NCBI GenBank assembly: GCA_009885185.1
Contig: VFLF01000221.1
Coordinates: 1-5,930 of the forward strand
Length of the DNA stretch: 5,930 nt
Reading direction: 5' to 3'
DNA from: Nitrosomonadales bacterium
GTDB lineage: Bacteria; Pseudomonadota; Gammaproteobacteria; Burkholderiales; SG8-41
The number at the start of each line of letters is the position of its first letter. The stretch's first letter is position 1. The translations under genes and the position numbers were made by a program. The notes beneath the pieces were generated by a model, which had not been told where the DNA came from, made no database searches, and saw nothing but the letters and a program-made list of their open reading frames with translations. Below, piece by piece: positions 1 to 5,407 of the stretch.

Positions 1-608
1 GCGCGGGCGAGTTTGCCGCGCTGATCGGGCCATCCGGCTCGGGCAAAAGCACGTTGCTGAATATACTGGGGCTGCTGGAACGCGGATCGGGCGGCGTCTA
101 CCGGCTGGCAGGCCAAGATGTCACCACGCTCGACGACGACGCGCGCACGCGTGCGCGGCACGCCACGCTGGGATTTATTTTTCAGTTTCATCATTTGCTG
201 CCGGCGTTCAACGCGCTTGAAAATGTGCTGCTGCCGGCGCTCATCGGCGGCGATGCACAGGAGAAAACATCGCGTGAGCGCGCCGCCTGGCTGCTCGACG
301 CCGTGGGCCTGAAAGATGCGCACCGCAAAAAGCCGGCGGAACTCTCCGGCGGCATGCAGCAGCGTGTTGCCATCGCCCGCGCGCTGGTGCGATCGCCGCA
401 ACTGGTGTTGGCGGACGAGCCCACCGGCAATCTGGACACGCACAGCAGCGACAGCATTTTTGAACTGATGCGGCAATTTAATCGCGAGCAGGGCACCGCG
501 TTTCTGGTGGTGACGCACGATTCGCGGCTGGCGGCGCGGTGCGACCGGATTATTGAGTTGGTGGATGGACAGATAGCCGATGACCGTATTAACACAGTAG
601 AAAAATAG
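1..608 (+). CDS. ABC exporter ATP-binding protein, LolD/MacB type (5' end missing)
   Basis: Nucleotide-binding subunit of an ABC transporter, expected on the cytoplasmic face of the inner membrane, hydrolysing ATP for a FtsX/MacB-type permease. The reading frame is open from base 3, so the gene starts before the window; 201 residues are visible of the roughly 225-235 usual for the family. Numbering from base 3: Walker [10 protein letters not shown] (9-17), Q-loop in [11 protein letters not shown] (Gln61), signature [15 protein letters not shown] (114-128), Walker B LVLADEP with catalytic Glu139, D-loop GNLD, and switch His172 in [13 protein letters not shown] and the stretch [11 protein letters not shown] are characteristic of LolD, but MQQR in place of the ERQR usual in LolD suggests a paralogue, so no symbol is given. 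The partner permease is presumably upstream, outside the window. A TTG at 54 lies inside Walker A and is not the start. The gene ends 17 bases from the stop of the convergent flavoprotein gene. Confidence 0.93.
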   Translation, partial: AGEFAALIGPSGSGKSTLLNILGLLERGSGGVYRLAGQDVTTLDDDARTRARHATLGFIFQFHHLLPAFNALENVLLPALIGGDAQEKTSRERAAWLLDAVGLKDAHRKKPAELSGGMQQRVAIARALVRSPQLVLADEPTGNLDTHSSDSIFELMRQFNREQGTAFLVVTHDSRLAARCDRIIELVDGQIADDRINTVEK

Positions 609-635
609 TGTTTTAAAACAATTGGTTATTTAACC
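609..635. other. AT-rich palindromes between convergent genes
   Basis: The gap between the two convergent stop codons holds a perfect 12-base palindrome, TGTTTTAAAACA (609-620). A short GGTT-ATTT-AACC stem (624-635) follows and overlaps the flavoprotein stop codon. The position fits a bidirectional transcription end. The stems are short and AT-rich, and neither has the GC stem plus T-run of a standard intrinsic terminator, so the terminator role is only a guess. Confidence 0.3.
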
Positions 636-2203
636 CTTGGCGTGGCATCAGCACAGGACTTCGCCGCCTCCGGCAAATCCGCATTGGTTACTCTGTATGC
701 CGCATTACGGCCGGCCAGACGGCCCGAGGTAAAACCCCAGCCCAGGTGATGGCCATGGCCCAACAACAGCAAGCCGCCCTGGCCCGCGCTGCCTGCTGCC
801 AGCAGGCCGGGAATAGGCTGGTTGTTTGCGTCCAACACTTCAAGCTTCGTGTTGATCGCCAACCCGCCATCCGTGAAGCCCATCAGGTTCATGATCGGCC
901 CCAGCGCGTGGTAAGGCCCTGCGCCGATCGCGGGGCGGCTGCTGCCTGATTTTCCGGCGACGTCGCGGTTATAGGTTTCAACGGTGGTAGTCAGCGCGTC
1001 TGCGGGCATGCCCAGAGCGGCAGCCAACGCAGGCAGCGAATCGGCGCATTTGTAAACATCGGGCCGGTTGCGGCGGTAGTCGTTCAAGTAGGTAAACGCC
1101 ACGCCGGGTGCCGTCGAAATGTAATAGGGCCACTGCGAGAATTTGCGCGCGACGGCGTCATCCATGATGGCCCAGGCGCATTGACCGGGCTGATCCAGCA
1201 GCGCCATATCGGGCTTATCCAGCTCGTCCACAAAGCGCTGGCCGGATTGGTTCACGAAGATCGCGCCTTCGTTGAACATCTTGGTTTCGGGCACCAGAAA
1301 GGTGGTGACGTAGCCAAGCACCACGGGCCGCAACAGCCATTGCGGCAGATTCTTCAATGCCCACACAATCGATTTGGTCACTATGGGCCAAGGCGGAATG
1401 CGTTGCACCAGCGGCCGTTGCACGGGCGCCGGAAAGCGCAAACTGTAAAAGCTCAAATGGCCGTTCAGCACGCGCGCACCGATCTCGGTGGCCATCCGCT
1501 GGCCATCGCCGGTGCTGGTGGGGTTAATGGGGCTGATCCGCGCGGCCTGTTCGGAAATGTACTGCGCTTTCATTTCAGGATTGGCGCTGTAGTCGCCGCT
1601 GGCCAACACCACGGCGCCGCGTGTCAGATACTGAGTCAGCGCGCCGTCTGCACCCGCACATTCCACGCCAGTGACGCGATTGCCTTCGCGTACAAAGCGC
1701 TGCGCCCGCGCGTTGACGCGAATATCGACGCCGATTTTTCGTGCGCGCCGCTCCAGATGGTAAATATAGGCCCGCGAATTCGGCACGATGTTGTGCATGC
1801 GCGGCTTGCGGTGCGGCAGCTCCGGCATGGGCCCGAAAAACACCACGCCTTTTTCCATCAGCCAGCGGATGGTGTCGGGGCTGTTATCCGCGAGCAGGCG
1901 GCGCAGTTCTTCAATTTCGGTTGGCGCAGGCACGCCATTGGCAAAGCGCGGGTCGTGGCCCACAAAGCGGCCCATGTCTTCCGAGTGATGTGCAGGCGAA
2001 TCCTGTATGCCCGCCGTCAGTTGATGCGGTGTGTTGGTTGCAGTGATCGACCCTACCGACCAAGCCGTGGTGCCGCCGACTTTGGGATTCTTTTCGAGCA
2101 GGATCACACTGCGGCCCAGCGAGCGGGCTTCAATCGCAGCGGCCAAACCTGTGCCACCTCCGCCGACCACGACAACATCTGCGAGTTCTTGATGGGTGTT
2201 CAT
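626..2203 (-). CDS. FAD-dependent oxidoreductase, FAD_binding_2 / fumarate reductase-like flavoprotein
   Basis: A 525-residue cytoplasmic-type flavoprotein with no signal peptide. The N-terminal Rossmann dinucleotide fold is clear: VVVGGGGTGLAAAIEA (11-26), then the ribose-binding acidic residue Glu37 in LLEKNPKVGGTTAWS. A middle capping domain follows, with FVNQSGQRFVDE (316-327). The C-terminal FAD-binding segment includes DGGLAINTKLEVLD and IPGLLAAGSAGQGG, ending in GHGHHLGWGFTSGRLAG. This layout is that of the succinate dehydrogenase/fumarate reductase/3-ketosteroid dehydrogenase superfamily. The Arg that acts as proton donor in soluble fumarate reductases is not seen at the corresponding place (DELDKPD, 326-332), and the NRLGGN motif near the C terminus is absent, so fumarate reduction is unlikely. 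The substrate is unknown. The ATG at 2203 is preceded by an AG-rich GAAGAGAA as a plausible ribosome-binding site. The gene lies 233 bases downstream of the Bug-protein gene on the same strand and may be co-transcribed with it through a REP-like repeat pair. Confidence 0.92.
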   Translation of the reverse strand: MNTHQELADVVVVGGGGTGLAAAIEARSLGRSVILLEKNPKVGGTTAWSVGSITATNTPHQLTAGIQDSPAHHSEDMGRFVGHDPRFANGVPAPTEIEELRRLLADNSPDTIRWLMEKGVVFFGPMPELPHRKPRMHNIVPNSRAYIYHLERRARKIGVDIRVNARAQRFVREGNRVTGVECAGADGALTQYLTRGAVVLASGDYSANPEMKAQYISEQAARISPINPTSTGDGQRMATEIGARVLNGHLSFYSLRFPAPVQRPLVQRIPPWPIVTKSIVWALKNLPQWLLRPVVLGYVTTFLVPETKMFNEGAIFVNQSGQRFVDELDKPDMALLDQPGQCAWAIMDDAVARKFSQWPYYISTAPGVAFTYLNDYRRNRPDVYKCADSLPALAAALGMPADALTTTVETYNRDVAGKSGSSRPAIGAGPYHALGPIMNLMGFTDGGLAINTKLEVLDANNQPIPGLLAAGSAGQGGLLLLGHGHHLGWGFTSGRLAGRNAAYRVTNADLPEAAKSCADATPRVK

Positions 2204-2281
2204 TTTTGATCGTTCTCTTCAGACGAGAATTATGTGAACTGTCTACATGCGCAAGGCATCGAGAAAGTTTTATACCCATCG

Positions 2282-2308
2282 CGTCGTTCCCGCGAAGGCG
2301 GGAACCCA
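2282..2308 (+). repeat. REP-like palindromic repeat, copy 1
   Basis: A 27-base unit containing the hairpin TTCCCGC-GAAG-GCGGGAA, with an 8-bp stem counting the flanking G-C pair (2286-2305) and a 4-base loop. It begins CGTC and ends ACCCA. It is the inverted partner of copy 2, with 24 of 27 positions identical after reverse complementing. This motif is a well-known dispersed intergenic palindrome in proteobacteria and Neisseria. Such REPs are thought to be mobilised by REP-associated tyrosine transposases (RAYTs), and none is encoded in the window. When read through, the hairpins could stabilise or attenuate the transcript between the Bug gene and the flavoprotein gene. Confidence 0.85.
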
Positions 2309-2335
2309 TGACGCAGCGGCATCTCAATCACCCTG

Positions 2336-2362
2336 TGGATTCCCGCCTGCGCGGGAATGACG
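2336..2362 (-). repeat. REP-like palindromic repeat, copy 2 (inverted)
   Basis: Second arm of the pair. It carries the hairpin ATTCCCGC-CTGC-GCGGGAAT (2339-2358), an 8-bp stem with a 4-base loop, starts with TGG and ends with TGACG. It is in opposite orientation to copy 1, separated from it by 27 bases, giving the head-to-head doublet typical of BIME-like REP pairs. The stem differs from copy 1 by a compensating change (outer A-T in place of G-C), which suggests the pairing is maintained. No T-run follows on either strand, so a simple intrinsic terminator is not indicated. Confidence 0.85.
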
Positions 2363-2436
2363 GGTTTGACTTCTCATGCTACGCCAAACACGCAGCAGAA
2401 ATTACGTTTGGGGGTGAAGGAGCCGCTAGCGTGACA

Positions 2437-3417
2437 TCACTGCGGCTTAACCCCCGATTCCTTAACCACCTTGGCCCAGCGTGGCACTTCGGTCTTGAGC
2501 AAAGCCGCGAGATCTTCCGGAGAATTCGCTATGACATACATACCCTGCGATAACAGCTTTTCTTTTGCATCCGGCGTGTTCAGCGCGCTGGCAGCGTCGG
2601 CATTGAGCTTGTTGATTACCGCACGTGGGGTGGCTGCGGGCGTAAAAAGGCCGAACCAGGTATTCACCACGTATTCCGGCAAGCCCGATTCCGCCACGGT
2701 GGGAATTTCTGGCGCGCTCGAAACACGCTTGGCGCTGGTGACCGCGAGCGGACGCAGCTTGCCGCTTTGCGCCATCGGCAACACCGTTGCCAGGTTGGAA
2801 AACACCATCGAAATCTGCCCGCCCATGGCGTCCACGATGGCGGGCCCTTCGCCCTTGTACGGCACAAACAGCATGTCCACCTTGGCCATCAGGTTAAACA
2901 ACACGCCGGACAAATGCGGCGTGCCGCCTGAGGCGCCGCCATACGAAAGCTGCCCCGGGCGTGCCTTGGCGAGCGCGATCAAATCCTTGATCGATTTCAC
3001 CGGCAGCGATGGGTGTATGGCAATCAGCGTGGGTGTATCGATAATGTGTATCACCGGCGCCAAATCACGCGCCGTATCGTAATTGAGCTTGCCATACATC
3101 GCCGGCACGACGGCCATCACCGTTTGCGAGCCCACCAGCAGCGTGTAACCATCCGGCGCGGATTTCGCCACCAGCTCCGTGCCAATGATGCCGCTGGCGC
3201 CAGGACGATTGTCGACCACGAAAGTTTGTCCGGTGCGCTCGGTGAGTTTTTGCGCGAGCACGCGCGCCGCAATATCGGTGCCGCCGCCGGGGGCGAACGG
3301 CACCACGATGCGCACCTGCTTGGATGGATAGGTTTGCGCCGCGACGGTACCGCCAAGGCACGCCAGCGCCAACACCAGCCATCGCACGTTTGTTGAATTT
3401 AGTTGTTTCACCGGCAT
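2437..3417 (-). CDS. Bug-family (TctC) periplasmic solute-binding protein
   Basis: Extracytoplasmic receptor of the tripartite tricarboxylate transporter type, 326 residues, the usual size for the family. It has a Sec signal peptide: basic start, hydrophobic core WLVLALACLGG (13-23) and likely cleavage near TVAA/QTY (27/28). Family motifs follow in order: VRIVVPFAPGGGTDIAAR (35-52), VVDNRPGASGIIGTELVA (67-84), PDGYTLL (88-94), YDxxxDLAPV (113-122), HPSLPVKSIKDLI (135-147), LSYGGASGGTPHLS (157-170) and VPYKGEGPAIVDAMGG (185-200). Bug proteins bind carboxylates and similar small acids in the cleft between two lobes. The ligand cannot be predicted, and no TctA/TctB membrane genes are nearby, which is common for orphan Bug genes. 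It is probably the first gene of a minus-strand unit with the flavoprotein and is divergent from the MmgE/PrpD gene. Start choice is uncertain: GAGGAG directly abuts this ATG, so a GTG two codons later (3409-3411), at a spacing of 6, may be the real start. Confidence 0.96.
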   Translation of the reverse strand: MPVKQLNSTNVRWLVLALACLGGTVAAQTYPSKQVRIVVPFAPGGGTDIAARVLAQKLTERTGQTFVVDNRPGASGIIGTELVAKSAPDGYTLLVGSQTVMAVVPAMYGKLNYDTARDLAPVIHIIDTPTLIAIHPSLPVKSIKDLIALAKARPGQLSYGGASGGTPHLSGVLFNLMAKVDMLFVPYKGEGPAIVDAMGGQISMVFSNLATVLPMAQSGKLRPLAVTSAKRVSSAPEIPTVAESGLPEYVVNTWFGLFTPAATPRAVINKLNADAASALNTPDAKEKLLSQGMYVIANSPEDLAALLKTEVPRWAKVVKESGVKPQ

Positions 3418-3423
3418 CTCCTC
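3418..3423 (-). promoter_or_regulatory. Shine-Dalgarno GAGGAG that favours a GTG start for the Bug gene
   Basis: On the minus strand GAGGAG sits with zero spacing before the ATG at 3417-3415, too close for normal initiation there. It is exactly 6 bases before an in-frame GTG (3411-3409), which is ideal spacing. The resulting protein would begin (M)KQLNSTN and still have a normal signal peptide. This is the only purine-rich SD sequence near the start. Confidence 0.6.
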
Positions 3424-3483
3424 AAACTGTTGATTAGCGGTTGATTCGCCAAAGGGCGACGCCGTTGTATGGTTGAAGCGCTG

Positions 3484-3514
3484 ATTTTACAAGCCATCTA
3501 TTCGTTGGTGTCGA
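3484..3514 (-). promoter_or_regulatory. Candidate promoter for the Bug/flavoprotein unit
   Basis: On the minus strand TCGACA (3514-3509, 5 of 6 to TTGACA) is followed after 19 bases by TAAAAT (3489-3484, 5 of 6 to TATAAT), about 65 bases upstream of the start codon. The spacer is longer than the preferred 17, so this is a weak candidate read by eye. Confidence 0.25.
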
Positions 3515-3560
3515 AATGCATTGATGGGATATCAGTAAATCGTTTAAAAACATATGCTTA

Positions 3561-3589
3561 TTGACGGTGATCGGGCAACTCGTAATACT
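3561..3589 (+). promoter_or_regulatory. Candidate sigma70 promoter for the MmgE/PrpD gene
   Basis: TTGACG (3561-3566, 5 of 6 to consensus) and AATACT (3584-3589, 4 of 6) are separated by 17 bases, the optimal spacing. A start site near 3596 would give a leader of about 35 bases before the ATG at 3632. It lies in the 214-base divergent intergenic region, whose AT-richer content contrasts with the flanking genes. An 8-base inverted repeat, GATGGGAT (3523-3530) and ATCCCATC (3597-3604), flanks it and might be an operator, but could be chance. No regulator gene is in the window. Confidence 0.45.
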
Positions 3590-3631
3590 GCTGACCATCC
3601 CATCCAGCGAACCTATCAGGCATAAACACCC

Positions 3632-5014
3632 ATGAGCCATCTGGCAGAGACCCTGGCGGACTTTACGTCACAGACCACGTTTGACACCATTCCTGCGGCC
3701 AGCCGGGAACGCGTCAAGTATTTCATTCTGGATGGCATCGGCGTTGCGCTGGCGGCTACCCGTCACGATTTTGCGCGCTCGGTTTACACCGGGCTGACTA
3801 CGCTGGCGGCGGGCGACGCCGAGGTGATCGGCATGCCTGCGCGCCTGCAGATGCGGGATGCCGTAATGATGAACGGCACATTGATCCACGGGCTTGATTA
3901 CGATGATACGTACATGCCCGGCAACATGCATTTCACATCGTTCAGCCTGCCGTGTGCACTGGGCGTTGCGGCATGGCGGCGGATGTGCGGGCGCGACATG
4001 CTCACGGCGTGCACGCTGGCGATGGAGATTTCCGCGCGTCTCGGCGCGGTGGCGCAGGGCGCGCTGATCGCCATGGGCTTTCAACCCAGTGGCACGCTGG
4101 GCGCGTTTGCCTGCGCGCTGGCTGCCGGCAAGTTGCTGGGGCTGGATCGGGAGCAACTGATCAACGCGCAAGGTGTTGCCTTGTCGATGGCCGCTGGCAG
4201 CATGCAGTTTGCGCAGGATCAGCGCGGGCCGGGCACCAAGCGCATTCAGCCGGGCTGGGCCGCGGTGTCGGGCATAACTGCGGCGACGCTGGCGCAAGCC
4301 GGGTTTCTTGGGCCGTATGAAGCTTATGAAGGCGCCTTCGGGTTTTTTCCGCTTTACATGGGAGCGCGCGTTGATGCCTGCGACTACACCCTGGCAACCC
4401 GCGACTTGGGCAGCGTGTGGGAGGTGGACCGCAACGCGATCAAGCCGTATCCCGCCTGCCATTTTTCACATGCGTTCGCCGACGCCGCCCACATCATTCG
4501 CGAGAAGCACGCGCTGCAGGTTGATGATGTGGTGCGTATCGTTGCCCGTGTGCCGGAAAAAATTGTCGGCATCGTATGCGAGCCGCAGGTCAACAAGCGG
4601 CATCCCGACAGCAGTCACGGCGCTGCATTCAGTCTGCCGTACGCGATAGCCAGCGCATTCGTTCGTGGCCGCTATGGGCTGGCCGAGATGGAGGCAGAGG
4701 CATACCGCGACAGGGGCGTTCTCGCGCTGGCTGCCAAAGTGGAATACGAAATTGCGCCGGAATGGCGCATACATGCCGCCAACCCCGGTGAGGTCACCGT
4801 GCACACTCGTACCGGGCAGGTGTACACCCATCGCGAGGAAATTAACCGTGGCGCGCCAGGGCGGCCCTTAAGCCAGCAGGAGATCACGGCAAAGTACTTC
4901 GCCAATGCGTTAACCGCCATTCCGCAGCCGCAGGCCGAGCGAATTTTGAACAGCGTGATGGCGCTGGATACGATCGGGGACGCAAAGGTTTTTGCAGCAA
5001 CGCTTTCGGCGTGA
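3632..5014 (+). CDS. MmgE/PrpD family protein (2-methylcitrate dehydratase / cis-aconitate decarboxylase superfamily)
   Basis: A 460-residue cytoplasmic enzyme of typical family length. The superfamily includes 2-methylcitrate dehydratase (PrpD), cis-aconitate decarboxylase and iminodisuccinate epimerase, all acting on di- or tricarboxylates. It has an all-helical N-terminal domain (about 5-245) and a smaller alpha/beta C-terminal domain (about 265-445). Active-site positions aligned from memory to human ACOD1 are Asp89 and Thr93 in IHGLDYDDT, His100, Lys203 in GTKRIQPGWAA, Lys271 in IKPYPACHFSHAFADAA, and Tyr337 in FSLPYAIASAF. The family's GFHPxGT motif reads GFQPSGT here, with Gln151 where ACOD1 has the functional His159. 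This is a notable substitution, so activity may differ or be lost. The ATG at 3632 is secure upstream because an in-frame TAA lies at 3623-3625; the ribosome-binding site is weak (CAGG, 11 bases away). It is divergent from the Bug gene, consistent with a shared carboxylate pathway. The substrate is unknown. Confidence 0.94.
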   Translation: MSHLAETLADFTSQTTFDTIPAASRERVKYFILDGIGVALAATRHDFARSVYTGLTTLAAGDAEVIGMPARLQMRDAVMMNGTLIHGLDYDDTYMPGNMHFTSFSLPCALGVAAWRRMCGRDMLTACTLAMEISARLGAVAQGALIAMGFQPSGTLGAFACALAAGKLLGLDREQLINAQGVALSMAAGSMQFAQDQRGPGTKRIQPGWAAVSGITAATLAQAGFLGPYEAYEGAFGFFPLYMGARVDACDYTLATRDLGSVWEVDRNAIKPYPACHFSHAFADAAHIIREKHALQVDDVVRIVARVPEKIVGIVCEPQVNKRHPDSSHGAAFSLPYAIASAFVRGRYGLAEMEAEAYRDRGVLALAAKVEYEIAPEWRIHAANPGEVTVHTRTGQVYTHREEINRGAPGRPLSQQEITAKYFANALTAIPQPQAERILNSVMALDTIGDAKVFAATLSA

Positions 5015-5120
5015 GCCGTGGCTGGTGGCGCGCTCAGAGCGGATTGTTGAACTGGCAGATTGCCCGTGGCCGTATAGAGGCTGTAGAAGCTTGACTCCGC
5101 CACCGCGCTTGGCCGGTTAG

Positions 5121-5378
5121 CAGACGGCCGCCGAACTGATAGACAACATTCTGCCGCGCGTGCCCATGCGCCAGTGGGTGCTGTCGTTCCCGATACCGCT
5201 ACGCAGCCTGTTCGCGGTGCATCCTGAACTGCTGACGCCAGCGCTCAAGATCATCCATCGCGCCATCAATACCTTCCTCATCCAGCAAACCAGGGTCAAC
5301 CGCACCGAAGCCAACACAGGCGCCGTCACCCTCATCCAGCGCTTTGGCAGCGCGGCGAATCTAAAGATGCAGCCATAA
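5121..5378 (+). pseudogene. IS91-family (Y2/HUH) transposase, internal fragment
   Basis: The plus-strand frame reads QTAAELIDNILPRVPM, then RQWVLSFPIPLRSLF, and ends GAVTLIQRFGSAANL before diverging into KMQP and a TAA at 5376. These phrases are characteristic of the middle of IS91-type rolling-circle transposases, just after the N-terminal zinc-binding region. Only about 80 residues remain of a protein normally several hundred long. An in-frame TAG at 5118-5120 falls where the family continues upstream (RRMA before the xTAA phrase), and a shifted frame reads GRLAD there, so the 5' side is also frame-disrupted. Homology stops at about 5363, immediately before the expected HLH (HUH) metal-binding motif, and the Y2 catalytic tyrosines are gone, so it cannot be active. 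Bases 5015-5110, between the MmgE/PrpD stop and this fragment, hold nothing I recognise. A GTG at 5160 opens a 72-codon ORF here, but it is merely part of the remnant. Confidence 0.8.
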
Positions 5379-5407
5379 TACCCCCGGTGTACAAGTGATT
5401 GATTGCA

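Noticed and set aside
1181..2209. Long plus-strand ORF of 342 codons antisense to the flavoprotein
   Set aside because: The opposite strand encodes a convincing flavoprotein with all FAD motifs. This is the usual antisense shadow in GC-rich coding DNA and shows no family motif.
2229..2254. CATAAT and TTGCGC as a separate promoter for the flavoprotein (minus strand)
   Set aside because: The CATAAT is a good -10, but the only -35-like TTGCGC is just 14 bases away, too close for a normal sigma70 promoter.
2130..2327. Minus-strand ORF of 65 codons overlapping the flavoprotein start
   Set aside because: It also reads through a REP hairpin (GSRLRGND) and then out of frame through the flavoprotein N terminus; no support as a gene.
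2206..2553. Plus-strand ORF of 115 codons between the flavoprotein and Bug genes
   Set aside because: Its middle is a translation of the REP-like repeats (the SRLRGND-type phrase typical of repeat-derived false ORFs), and its end overlaps the Bug gene antisense.
3434..3640. Minus-strand ORF of 68 codons in the divergent intergenic region
   Set aside because: No motif, no convincing ribosome-binding site, and it overlaps the likely promoters and the MmgE/PrpD start.
3668..4462. Minus-strand ORF of 264 codons antisense to the MmgE/PrpD gene
   Set aside because: Arg/His/Gln-rich shadow composition with no recognisable motif; the plus strand matches a known family over its full length.
4672..5103. 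Minus-strand ORF of 143 codons over the MmgE/PrpD 3' end and the following 90 bases
   Set aside because: Mostly antisense to a confident gene; the part outside it (5015-5103) matches nothing I recognise.
5111..5129. GGCCG...CGGCC hairpin as a terminator for the MmgE/PrpD gene
   Set aside because: Only a 5-bp stem with a 9-base loop, no T-run, about 100 bases past the stop and within the transposase remnant.
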